A stretch of DNA of 43,835 bases, taken from positions 1 to 43,835 of the forward strand of contig JAFQHL010000020.1 in the NCBI GenBank assembly GCA_017397955.1, read 5' to 3'. The notes below the pieces were generated by a model that did no database searches, had not been told where the DNA came from, and saw only the letters and a program-made list of their open reading frames with translations. Below, in pieces: positions 33,962-41,352 of the stretch. How positions within the stretch are numbered: the stretch's first letter is position 1; every line of letters begins with the position of its first letter. Both the position numbers and the translations under genes were made by a program. Source of the stretch: Clostridia bacterium (lineage in GTDB: Bacteria > Bacillota > Clostridia > Oscillospirales > CAG-382).

Positions 33962-35497
33962 ATGAAGAACTTACTTGCTTTATTAACGGTTGTAATGATT
34001 ATTGTCACATCCGTGTTGCCTGTAAGCGCCGAGGGTGTTGCGGCAGAGGATGAAAAAGCTTGGGAGAATAAAATTTGCGACACTTGGAGTTGGGAGGCGA
34101 TGAAGGCTGAAAACCCCAACGGAACCACAAAAGCTACCGTTCTTTTTGCTACCAGAGCGGAGCAAAAGGACGTTACTGCCCTTTATCATAAGAAAATGGA
34201 AGCACAAGGCTTTGTTTATGACGAGAAAAGCCAAAGCTTTGACCCCTGCTATTATTCCTTAATAGCTAAAGAATTGGGACTGTCTGTGGATACGCTGGAT
34301 AAAGCTTCCATAGACGTAAGCCAAAGAATGATAAGCTATTACAATCAGGCGAATATCCTGCGCGCAAATTCTTTGTTTGAGCTTAATGAGCAGCTTGTGT
34401 TGCAGTATTTGGCAGATTACCCCGAAATAAACAGTATTGGCAAAATATTACATCACAATAAAGGTCTTTGCGGTTTGTATATGGAGCTTAGTGTAGCGGA
34501 TATAGAGGCGCTAGCAAAGCTTGATTGCGTATACAGCATAGGCATAGAATACGGCGAGACTCTTGAAACTGCCAACTATGTAGACACTTCTTCGGAGGCA
34601 GAGGAACATCTTAGTCTTGCGGGGCGCGGTTTTTCCTACAGCGGGTATATTCCGCAGGATGATATATGGACTACAGGTGTTAACAGCAATGAGGGGCAGA
34701 GGGCGGTACCTGTAATTCATAGATTTGACAGCGTGGCAGAGCTTGAAGCCTTTGTTCAAAAGTACGGTCCCTTTAATTCCGATTATGATGAAGTTATCTC
34801 TGCCGCAGAAAAGCTTGCGGAATATGACAACGGATTCTTTTCAAGCTATGCGCTTTTGTTGGTTTATTTTACCTCCAGCGGTAGTTGCCGTTGGCAGATA
34901 AATGGTGTTACTTGGTACGAAAACAGCAAAACCTTGGATATTTCTTACCGTGCCACGCTTTATCCCGAATGGCAAAGCGATAATATTTCCGGTTGGTTTT
35001 TGACGGTGCCTGTGCTTAAATCTAAAATTGAGGGATGCCTTGAGTATACGGTTGATTTTTGGGAGTGGAACGGTGAGGAGATACTTCCCGAAGAACCCAC
35101 CGAGGACCTTCCTTTAGAAGATTCATCCGAAGAACCTTCATCCGAAGAACCCTCGGAAGATGCTTCATCTGAAGAAGTATCTGAGGAATTAAGCTCCGAA
35201 GACCTTAGTTCGGAAGACTTTGTATCCGATGAGGGTTCGTTTGAGGATAGTTTAGACGATGAAAGCTCCGATGGTGCTGAAGCAGTGGCATACGGTGACG
35301 TGAACGGTGACGGAGATATTAACAGTCTTGATGCGGCGCAGACCCTTAAGCATGATGCACGGCTTACAACACTTGAAGGCGATGCTCTTGTTTTGGCTGA
35401 TGTGAACAGAGACGGCTCGGTTGACAGCCTTGATGCCGCGCAGATACTAAAATATGATGCACAGCTTATAAGCAGTTTTATTGCAGAAGCGGCATAA
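33962..35497 (+). CDS. Secreted dockerin protein of unknown function
   Basis: The protein has 511 residues. A signal peptide (1 to about 23, VLPVSA) precedes a soluble region of about 340 residues that I do not recognise. A strongly acidic Ser/Glu linker (about 378-440, repeats of SSEE) follows, then a type I dockerin at about 446-511 with repeats DVNGDGDINSLDAAQ and DVNRDGSVDSLDAAQ. The recognition positions read S-L, unlike the S-T of the other two dockerins in the window. ATG 33962 is chosen since AGGAGG is seven bases upstream; an ATG at 33941 lies before that site. It is probably a non-catalytic or novel component of a cohesin-based complex. It has its own promoter and structured leader. 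Confidence 0.8.
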   Translation: MKNLLALLTVVMIIVTSVLPVSAEGVAAEDEKAWENKICDTWSWEAMKAENPNGTTKATVLFATRAEQKDVTALYHKKMEAQGFVYDEKSQSFDPCYYSLIAKELGLSVDTLDKASIDVSQRMISYYNQANILRANSLFELNEQLVLQYLADYPEINSIGKILHHNKGLCGLYMELSVADIEALAKLDCVYSIGIEYGETLETANYVDTSSEAEEHLSLAGRGFSYSGYIPQDDIWTTGVNSNEGQRAVPVIHRFDSVAELEAFVQKYGPFNSDYDEVISAAEKLAEYDNGFFSSYALLLVYFTSSGSCRWQINGVTWYENSKTLDISYRATLYPEWQSDNISGWFLTVPVLKSKIEGCLEYTVDFWEWNGEEILPEEPTEDLPLEDSSEEPSSEEPSEDASSEEVSEELSSEDLSSEDFVSDEGSFEDSLDDESSDGAEAVAYGDVNGDGDINSLDAAQTLKHDARLTTLEGDALVLADVNRDGSVDSLDAAQILKYDAQLISSFIAEAA

Positions 35498-35589
35498 AAA
35501 AGAAAAACAAACCACCCCAATAATTTATCAGAGACCCCGCCAATCATCCAATAAAGCCTATCGGCTTTTATATGTACTCCGACAATAAA

Positions 35590-35632
35590 CGGCAGAAAAG
35601 CTTTACTTTGCTTTTCTGCCGTGCGTTTTTTC
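35590..35632. terminator. Terminator between the third dockerin gene and the DUF4097 gene
   Basis: A 12-bp perfect stem (35590-35601 with 35610-35621) is followed a few bases on by a run of seven Ts. On the minus strand the stem is followed by TTTATT, so it may serve both convergent genes. Confidence 0.8.
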
Positions 35633-35671
35633 TAGCCCAAGGTCCTGTGTTTGCAACAGTTTGAGGGAATG

Positions 35672-36571
35672 TTATTTTCTTATTGTTATCTCCACATCGC
35701 CCGTATCAGTTGTTATCTCGCATCTTCCGCCGCTTATGGATTTCGGCACGTCAATATCGCCTGTATCGCTTACCACGATAAATACCTTTTCGCTGAGCAA
35801 GGTCCCCGTAACATCGCCCGTATCTGTCTCTACAAATATAGTGCCTGCATCAAATCCGTCAAAAACTATGTCACCGGTGTCTGTTTCTGCATCAAATGTG
35901 CCTGCAACGGTACAGTTATTCAAAATTGTTCTGCCTGTGTCGCTGTCAACATTAAGCCGTTGGCAGTTAACCGCGCTTATGTTTATATCTCCCGTGTTGG
36001 TTTCAATGCTGACATTACCTGTGCTGTTACCGAGCCTTACATCGCCGGTATCACTGCTTATATCAACATTGCCCGACAAAGCGGTACAGTTAATATCTCC
36101 CGTATCGCTGTCAAGCCTTACTGTATCAAAGCTTAGCTCCTTTGGCAGGCTTATATCGCCCGTACTGGTAGTTGCGGCAACAGCAGTATATTTGTTTTGG
36201 GGCAAATACAGCTTTATTTTGTAACGGTTAAAGTTAAAAAAGTTTATTCTTTTATACCACTTCGCGGGTATTACCTTGATTTTAAGGACTCCGCTTTCAA
36301 CCCACACCTTATGCTTTACTGTTTCCGATTCTTCGCAAACTATCTTGTGCTGCCCGTCAGTGGCTGGTAAAAACTCTATATCTGTGGTATCAACATTTAT
36401 CTGTATTCTGTCAAAAGCTTCCTCAGGCGTGTAGGTGTTACATAAAGATTTATCGGTACTTAGCTTTCTAAAATCAAATTCCAGCATTGCCAAGGCACTT
36501 GTAAATATAACAGAACCGACAATAATTAAAGCTATTGCGGCAATAATCCATATTTTAAGGGTTTTTGTCAT
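35672..36571 (-). CDS. DUF4097 beta-repeat membrane protein
   Basis: The protein has 299 residues. One N-terminal transmembrane helix (about 7-29) anchors an extracellular domain built of repeats around the motif TDTGDI or SDTGD. At least eight copies lie between residues 135 and 295, giving a beta-solenoid of the DUF4097 (putative adhesin) family. The repeats are regularly spaced about 20 residues apart. It overlaps the DUF1700 gene by 4 bp (ATGA), and that gene overlaps the PadR gene. PadR-DUF1700-DUF4097 sets recur in Bacillota and are thought to sense or respond to envelope stress. No enzyme motif is visible. Confidence 0.85.
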   Translation of the reverse strand: MTKTLKIWIIAAIALIIVGSVIFTSALAMLEFDFRKLSTDKSLCNTYTPEEAFDRIQINVDTTDIEFLPATDGQHKIVCEESETVKHKVWVESGVLKIKVIPAKWYKRINFFNFNRYKIKLYLPQNKYTAVAATTSTGDISLPKELSFDTVRLDSDTGDINCTALSGNVDISSDTGDVRLGNSTGNVSIETNTGDINISAVNCQRLNVDSDTGRTILNNCTVAGTFDAETDTGDIVFDGFDAGTIFVETDTGDVTGTLLSEKVFIVVSDTGDIDVPKSISGGRCEITTDTGDVEITIRK

Positions 36572-37173
36572 AATTTCGCCCTCCTTTTTGCAAACTTTTC
36601 TCTAACGGAAACGGCGCATTTTTTGGTCAGTTGAATAATACTGTCTGTTACGTACTTATTTAAAATACACAGCAGTATGGACACCCCCGCGCATATCAAG
36701 GCACAGCCGAATATACACAGCCCTTGTATGCCGTTGCCTTTAACGGCAAAATGCACCGCGGATACAAGCCCGCCCAAAAAAGATGCCGCCGCGGCAAAAG
36801 CTGCCGCCCACAGCGAAACAACCACAGACCATATAACTGCGTAAAGCGCAAATGCTACGGAAACAACTGCCGCCGCCAGCGATACCCAAATAGGTGCGCC
36901 GAGCACCAAAAGCACAATTTCCCATGTGGCAAATTTACGCTTGGTTTTTTCGTCGGGGGCGGATTCTTCTTCAGGCACAAAGTGTTCCGCAATAATCTGT
37001 GCCGCAATATCTGCAGGGTTTCCTATTTCTCCAACCGCCTCTTCTTCGGTTAAACCTTCTTCCATGCGGTCGTCTATCATTTCACGGTAAAAGTTAACCC
37101 GCTCTTCCGTTTCAAGATAGGGTAGCCCCGTAAGCTCTGCACAAAGCTTTTCTATAAATTCACGCTTATCCAT
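36568..37173 (-). CDS. DUF1700 (HAAS-type) membrane protein
   Basis: The protein has 201 residues. The N-terminal helical HAAS part (about 1-65) contains the typical YREMIDDRMEEGLTEEEAVGEIGNP sense-and-fold text, of which EEAVGEIGNP is the usual signature. At least three hydrophobic helices follow (about 85-170). HAAS/DUF1700 proteins accompany PadR regulators and are believed to be membrane partners of the regulated system. It overlaps the PadR gene by 8 bp at its start and the DUF4097 gene at its end, so the three are one transcript. Its molecular role is unknown. Confidence 0.85.
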   Translation of the reverse strand: MDKREFIEKLCAELTGLPYLETEERVNFYREMIDDRMEEGLTEEEAVGEIGNPADIAAQIIAEHFVPEEESAPDEKTKRKFATWEIVLLVLGAPIWVSLAAAVVSVAFALYAVIWSVVVSLWAAAFAAAASFLGGLVSAVHFAVKGNGIQGLCIFGCALICAGVSILLCILNKYVTDSIIQLTKKCAVSVREKFAKRRAKL

Positions 37174-37486
37174 TTTGCGCCTCCTCTCTTGTTACAAAAC
37201 TGTGTATCGCCATAATTTCTTTCCACTCCTCTTTAAACGCTTCAATGCGGTCAAGTCCGTTTTTTGTAATGTAGTAATATTTTCTCAGCCTACCGCCGTG
37301 CTCAGCGGTACGGACATCAAGCATCTGTGCCGCCTCCAAGCGTTTTAAAACGGTATACAGTGTGGATTCCGATAGCTCTATATAGGGCTTCATATCTTTA
37401 ATTATCCGGTATCCGTAAGATGCTTCGCTTTTTATCGCCGCCAATACGCATACATCCAAAAGCCCGCGCTTCATTTGTATATCCAT
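37166..37486 (-). CDS. PadR-family transcriptional regulator
   Basis: This 106-residue winged-helix repressor has the PadR core: KRGLLDVCVLAAI, SYGYRIIKDM, ESTLYTVLKRLEA and the wing with GGRLRKYYYIT. It is of the short PadR-s2 type without a long C-terminal dimerisation domain. ATG 37486 is chosen because GGGAGG is upstream; the longer reading to 37582 would cross the promoter. Repeated GTATTG/CAATAC sites overlap its own promoter, so it probably represses its own three-gene operon. The ligand is unknown. Confidence 0.9.
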   Translation of the reverse strand: MDIQMKRGLLDVCVLAAIKSEASYGYRIIKDMKPYIELSESTLYTVLKRLEAAQMLDVRTAEHGGRLRKYYYITKNGLDRIEAFKEEWKEIMAIHSFVTREEAQNG

Positions 37487-37504
37487 GCAATACCTCCCTT
37501 TGTA

Positions 37505-37542
37505 CAATACATCATAACACGAAGTATTGTGCTTGTCAATAC
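37505..37542 (-). promoter_or_regulatory. Promoter of the padR operon with overlapping operator-like repeats
   Basis: On the minus strand, TTGACA (37539-37534) and TATGAT (37516-37511) are 17 bases apart. GTATTG (37524-37529) and CAATAC (37537-37542) form an inverted repeat over the -35 and spacer. A third CAATAC (37505-37510) abuts the -10. PadR proteins commonly bind such ATAC/GTAT palindromes. Confidence 0.65.
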
Positions 37543-37564
37543 ATCTGTGAAAATAAATATAAAA

Positions 37565-37833
37565 GGCGTTGCGGTTTCGCAACGCCCCAAGCTGATGACA
37601 AACCTTGTCATCAGCTTGGCAGACTGCTGAGAAAGAGTGCAGACAAGACGAACCGAGGCGAGAACTGTACTTAGTACTGTGAGCCGAGGTTCGTTTTGAA
37701 CGAAAAATATAAAAATATACAAAAAATTTCGGAGAACTTTTCCCCGAAATTTTTACATTATAGTAACCGTATTTTCTTTTTTCGTGTTCTGTGCCTTTGT
37801 CAGCTGTCTGAGGCGTTGCGAAACCGCAACGCC
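37565..37833. repeat. Hairpin-rich intergenic element bounded by inverted copies of a 22-bp palindrome
   Basis: The ends at 37565-37586 and 37812-37833 are exact reverse complements of each other and each is itself a near-palindrome (GGCGTTGCG...CGCAACGCC). Between them lie three more structures. One is a perfect 15-bp stem (37587-37601 with 37605-37619). Another pairs ACGAACC (37648-37654) with GGTTCGT (37688-37694) around a GTAC/GTAC core. The third is a stem 37722-37732 with 37744-37754. On the minus strand the 37565-37586 hairpin is followed by TTTT and a T-rich tract, so it can end transcription coming from the anti-sigma-like gene. No open reading frame of note was found. Confidence 0.7.
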
Positions 37834-37839
37834 CCGTAA

Positions 37840-39024
37840 TTATTCAAATACAAGGGTCTCTCCGTTAACTGTGATGGTTGCCTTTGAGATGCTCACAGGA
37901 CAGGATACAACCGAACTTTCTCTGTCAATCTTTCCCCGATACTCAAGTTTAACAATGTCTCCTTTTTCTATTATTCCTCCATTTATATAGCGGGATATGA
38001 CTATGCTGTCAAGAGGGACTTTGTATGTCCTTCCGTTTTTAGGTTCGTTGTATAAAACCGAATCGTCCACCAAAATATATTCTTCGGTTATTTCAACAAT
38101 CGCCCCTACAACGCTGTTCATAAAAGGCTCGTATGCCACCTTAACGGAGTTTTCCTTGGCATACTTTATTATTTTGCTCGCCGCATCTTTGCCTATATTG
38201 AATATATAGCCCCAATCAAAAGCGTTTGTCCACAAATAACCGTCGGCGGTAATATACATGGCGCGCTTGTAAATGCCTATGGCGTCACTGCTCAGGGAAA
38301 AACCAAGGTAATCACGCCCCACAGCGGACCATTCCTCGTCCTCTACAAAAACTGCGGAACCACAGTCTTTCAGCACCTGCCATATATATCCGTCGTCATT
38401 CAGCGCAAAATGTGCATTGTCCGGTCCGTCACCGTTTTCGGAAAAACGCTTGAGCTCAATATGCTTTTCCATCGGTATCGCCTCAAAAAGCTCGCCCAAG
38501 CTACGGGGCGGTGTGTACTTTCCGTTCTTGAACACGCAAAAGCTGCCGTCCAGCTTTACTGCTACAAGCTGACTTTTGTCTATGTCCTTCAGGCTGTATA
38601 CCTCAAAGTCGGCGGTATGGCTTGTTTCGGTAAGCTCGTCAAAGCCTGTGGCGGTGTAAGTGCCCAGATATTTGTCGGTAAGACTTTCAGCTGCCACGCT
38701 TCCTCTGCTTTCATATTTTATGCCATCAACTTCTATTTGGCTGTATTTTTCGTATATGCTTAGGTCTTCCCACGGCCACAATATGGCAAGCTCTTCCGTT
38801 CTAACGGTAAAATCTTTGTATAGCCCGTCCTCGGTCTCAGCCTTGTTTTTTATCAGCAAGGGAACAGTTATGCTCCCTGCAACCAAAAGCAACGCCATAC
38901 ACGCCGCTATAGCCACCCACTTGAATTTAGGCTTGCCTGCGGTTTTTGTGTGAGTTTTTGTTGCCGCCGCAACAGTATCTTCGTCGATATGCTCTAAAGC
39001 CCGTGCTATTTTTGGGATTTTCAT
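37840..39024 (-). CDS. Membrane protein paired with an ECF sigma factor (anti-sigma-like)
   Basis: The protein has 394 residues. A cytoplasmic N terminus of about 35 residues precedes one transmembrane helix (about 36-60). An extracellular domain of about 330 residues follows, which I do not recognise beyond beta-rich content. Its start overlaps the stop of the ECF sigma gene as ATGA. The topology and pairing fit clostridial sigma-linked membrane proteins that act as anti-sigma factors. The cytoplasmic part is short and lacks a clear zinc-binding HxxxCxxC motif, so the anti-sigma role is inferred from position only. Confidence 0.6.
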   Translation of the reverse strand: MKIPKIARALEHIDEDTVAAATKTHTKTAGKPKFKWVAIAACMALLLVAGSITVPLLIKNKAETEDGLYKDFTVRTEELAILWPWEDLSIYEKYSQIEVDGIKYESRGSVAAESLTDKYLGTYTATGFDELTETSHTADFEVYSLKDIDKSQLVAVKLDGSFCVFKNGKYTPPRSLGELFEAIPMEKHIELKRFSENGDGPDNAHFALNDDGYIWQVLKDCGSAVFVEDEEWSAVGRDYLGFSLSSDAIGIYKRAMYITADGYLWTNAFDWGYIFNIGKDAASKIIKYAKENSVKVAYEPFMNSVVGAIVEITEEYILVDDSVLYNEPKNGRTYKVPLDSIVISRYINGGIIEKGDIVKLEYRGKIDRESSVVSCPVSISKATITVNGETLVFE

Positions 39025-39575
39025 ATTTCAACACCTTCCTTAATCAAATAGTCCTTAAGTTTTTTTCTGGTGAAAAACAATATGTTCTTTACTTTGCTTT
39101 CTGTAAAAGAATATCGTTGCGCTATTTCCGCCACAGTGTCAAAAAAGTAGTATCTGCGTACAAAAATATTTCGTACATATTCTTTCTGCTTACCAAGGAA
39201 TTTGCTAATCAGCTTACCCACGGCTTTGTCGCTTGTATCGGGCGCATATCTTTCATCCGGTAAAACCTCCGCAAGCTCTTCCAAGGACACAGTCATATTT
39301 TGGGAACGTTTATCACGGCCTAAAAACTCTAAACGCTTTAAAGCCAAATTTCTGGCAATCCTGCAAACAAAGGCTGTAAAGTTGTTAGGTTTTGCAGGCG
39401 GAATGGCATTCCACGCACCAATATAGGTGTCATTTACACATTCCTCTGCATCTTCGCGGTTGTTAAGAATGTTGTAGCTTATGCTGTAGCAAAGCCTGCC
39501 GTATTTAAGCTCGGTTTCTTTTATCGCCTGTTCGTCCCGTTTAAAGTACAGCTCAATTATCCTTGTGTCGTCCAT
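39021..39575 (-). CDS. ECF-type RNA polymerase sigma factor
   Basis: This 184-residue sigma-70 family protein has two domains. Region 2 (about 20-85) includes NNREDAEECVNDTYIGAWNAIPP, of which DAEECVNDTY is the core-binding signature. Region 4 (about 125-178) has a helix-turn-helix around TVAEIAQRYSFTESKVKNIL. A linker of about 40 residues joins them, as usual for ECF factors. The ATG at 39575 follows AGGAGGTG; longer readings upstream lack a site. It is co-transcribed with the membrane protein that follows, and a cre-like site lies just upstream of its ribosome binding site. Its regulon is unknown. Confidence 0.9.
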   Translation of the reverse strand: MDDTRIIELYFKRDEQAIKETELKYGRLCYSISYNILNNREDAEECVNDTYIGAWNAIPPAKPNNFTAFVCRIARNLALKRLEFLGRDKRSQNMTVSLEELAEVLPDERYAPDTSDKAVGKLISKFLGKQKEYVRNIFVRRYYFFDTVAEIAQRYSFTESKVKNILFFTRKKLKDYLIKEGVEI

Positions 39576-39592
39576 AGTGTTCACCTCCTGCT

Positions 39593-39606
39593 TAAAAGCG
39601 CTTTCA
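39593..39606 (-). promoter_or_regulatory. cre-like (CcpA) site ahead of the ECF sigma gene
   Basis: TGAAAGCGCTTTTA on the minus strand matches the CcpA consensus TGWAANCGNTNWCA at every position but one. It lies just upstream of the AGGAGG site, where a bound protein could block elongation. Confidence 0.45.
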
Positions 39607-39697
39607 CCTATTAAGTACGTTTTTTTCGGTGTTGGTCTTAAAAAACTAAAATATTCTACCACAAAAACATATTTTTTCTGTTTTATAATTGATTTTG

Positions 39698-39725
39698 TTG
39701 TCTTTAGGTAAAAATATGTTATAAT
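39698..39725 (+). promoter_or_regulatory. Probable promoter of the P-loop kinase gene
   Basis: TTGTCT (39698-39703) and a perfect TATAAT (39720-39725) are 16 bases apart. The -10 includes an in-frame ATG at 39724, which argues for the later start at 39766. Confidence 0.5.
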
Positions 39726-39765
39726 GGGACAGCACTATAAATTGATTATTGAAAGGAGCCGCCAA

Positions 39766-40278
39766 ATGGTCGTTTTGATTACAGGTGCATCCCATACGGG
39801 CAAAACTGCACTGGCGCAAAAACTGCTTGAAAAATATAAATATCCATATTTGTCGATAGACCATCTTAAAATGGGGCTTATTCGCAGCGGAAATACAAAG
39901 CTTACCCCTATAGATGATAATAAGCTGACAGAATATTTGTGGCCCATTGTTCGTGAAATGATAAAAACTGCTATTGAGAATGACCAGAACTTGATAGTGG
40001 AAGGCTGTTATATCCCTTTTGATTGGGAAAAGTCTTTTGATAAAGAATATCTTAAAGATATTAAATACTATTGTCTTGTGATGAGCGAGAAATATATACT
40101 TAATCACTTCACTGATATAAAAGCATACGCAAGTGTTATAGAAAACCGTCTAGATGACGAATGGTGCACTCAGGAAAGTGTGCTTGAAGACAATAGGGAA
40201 GTATTAAGCCTTGTCCAAAAGCATAAAGTGAACTATATACTTATTGATGATGACTATAAGATAGATATTGATTTATAG
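39766..40278 (+). CDS. Small P-loop kinase-like ATPase
   Basis: The protein has 170 residues. A Walker A motif GASHTGKT is at residues 7-14, SIDHLKMGLIRSG follows at about 30-42 (a kinase-type substrate region), and NLIVEGCYIPFDW near 75-87 resembles the Walker B strand. Similar small proteins are annotated as adenylate kinase, 2-phosphoglycerate kinase-like or zeta-toxin-related; no antitoxin-like partner is adjacent. AAAGGAG seven bases before the ATG decides the start. It converges on the TetR gene and stands as a single gene. The substrate is unknown. Confidence 0.7.
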   Translation: MVVLITGASHTGKTALAQKLLEKYKYPYLSIDHLKMGLIRSGNTKLTPIDDNKLTEYLWPIVREMIKTAIENDQNLIVEGCYIPFDWEKSFDKEYLKDIKYYCLVMSEKYILNHFTDIKAYASVIENRLDDEWCTQESVLEDNREVLSLVQKHKVNYILIDDDYKIDIDL

Positions 40279-40301
40279 TTTAAATAAACAATTTGCTATG
40301 G

Positions 40302-40820
40302 CTATCTTCCTCGATATTCCGATTTCAGCACTTCTGCCATTTCTTCGGGAGTTTCCGAACAACCGCCCGCAAGCCATAGTTTAATAATAGCATTTAGCCC
40401 GTTTCTAAAAAATTCGATATGATACTTAAGGTTGTTGTCCAGGTGTTCTTTTTCGGCTCTTTTTGCATCATATATTGAGATTAGGAATTTATCGTCATAA
40501 CACAGTTTGAAATAAGTTTTGTAAAAAATTTGGTTTTCTTTAATATGTTTGAACATCTTTAGCGCACCCGTGCGTTCGTTAAAATAATCGTAATCTGCAA
40601 ACAAACTGCTGAATTCGTTTTCTAACTTTTCTCTTGTTTTATCGGCAAGATCAAATATATCAACATAATTTGCATAGAACGTACTACGGTTCAAATTCGT
40701 CATTTTAATAATATCTGATACTGTAATTTCCTTGATTTCACGGGTTTGCAGCAATTCTATAAACGCCCTTTCAATTTTCTCTTGTGACTCTCTGCGCCGC
40801 TTATTGTTCTTAACATTCAT
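40302..40820 (-). CDS. TetR/AcrR-family transcriptional regulator
   Basis: This regulator is about 172 residues long. The N-terminal helix-turn-helix is typical: REIKEITVSDIIKMTNLNRSTFYANYVD (about residues 26-53), containing the TetR signature of T-x4-I and RSTFYxxY. The C-terminal ligand domain ends in a long helical segment resembling DhaS-like regulators (SExPEEMAEVL). Two adjacent ATGs (40823 and 40820) follow GGAGG; the second has the better spacing. It is divergent from a membrane-protein pair, and three repeated sites lie between them. It probably represses both sides; the inducer is unknown. Confidence 0.87.
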   Translation of the reverse strand: MNVKNNKRRRESQEKIERAFIELLQTREIKEITVSDIIKMTNLNRSTFYANYVDIFDLADKTREKLENEFSSLFADYDYFNERTGALKMFKHIKENQIFYKTYFKLCYDDKFLISIYDAKRAEKEHLDNNLKYHIEFFRNGLNAIIKLWLAGGCSETPEEMAEVLKSEYRGR

Positions 40821-40837
40821 CATAATCCTCCATTGTT

Positions 40838-40961
40838 CCGACACTTGCGACCAAACTGATGGTCGCATTTTCTTTTATTCCAACACTTGTCGCTTAATTG
40901 TTGATTGCTTTGTTTTGGCAAAAAGATTATACTATAAATGCAATAAAAACACAAGTGTTGG
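40838..40961. promoter_or_regulatory. Divergent promoter region with three operator-like copies
   Basis: The 10-mer CCRACACTTG occurs at 40838-40847 and 40880-40889, and inverted (CAAGTGTTGG) at 40952-40961. A forward promoter is likely at TTGTTT 40910-40915 / TATAAA 40933-40938 (17-base spacing). A reverse promoter reads TTGTGT / TATAAT, 17 bases apart, over the same stretch. The inverted copy overlaps the reverse -35 and lies just after the forward start point. Confidence 0.6.
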
Positions 40962-40983
40962 TTTAATGAAAGGGGATTTTTAA

Positions 40984-41352
40984 ATGAAAAAGAGTAGTTT
41001 TGTTGCATTGATATTAGGAACTGTTAGTGGGGTGCTTTTCGCACTCGGTATGTGTATGGCACTTCTGCCTGAATGGGATGCCTTCACGGAAGGTGTTGTT
41101 TTTGGTGCTGTCGGTATCGTGCTAAGTATTATCACGGCACTTATCTGGTGCAGAATGGAAAACAAAAAGCTGCCCAAGATGAATGGAAAAAATGTATTTC
41201 GTACCATATATGCCATTGTTGCCGCTTTGATACTTGGCGTAGGTATGTGTATGTGCCTTGTGTGGGAGCAAATCATTTGGGGTACACTTGTCGGTTTGCT
41301 TGGTATCATTATGTTGATAGCTATTATTCCGATGATTAAAGGTATCAAATGA
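40984..41352 (+). CDS. Small membrane protein with four predicted helices
   Basis: The protein has 122 residues. Four hydrophobic helices (about 7-28, 36-56, 72-93, 97-119) appear as two similar hairpins. GMCMALLPEW in the first and GMCMCLVWEQ in the second are alike, so it may be an internal duplication. A short basic cytoplasmic loop (about 57-71) separates the halves. It overlaps the next gene by 4 bp and is divergent from a TetR gene. An efflux or membrane-homeostasis role is possible, but no family with known function is recognised. AAAGGGG supports the start. Confidence 0.75.
   Translation: MKKSSFVALILGTVSGVLFALGMCMALLPEWDAFTEGVVFGAVGIVLSIITALIWCRMENKKLPKMNGKNVFRTIYAIVAALILGVGMCMCLVWEQIIWGTLVGLLGIIMLIAIIPMIKGIK

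Noticed and set aside
37487..37582. N-terminal extension of PadR
   Set aside because: It crosses the consensus promoter and operators. GGGAGG identifies the start at 37486, and the conserved PadR fold begins there.
39576..39662. N-terminal extension of the ECF sigma factor
   Set aside because: It translates the cre-like site and leader. AGGAGGTG marks the start at 39575.
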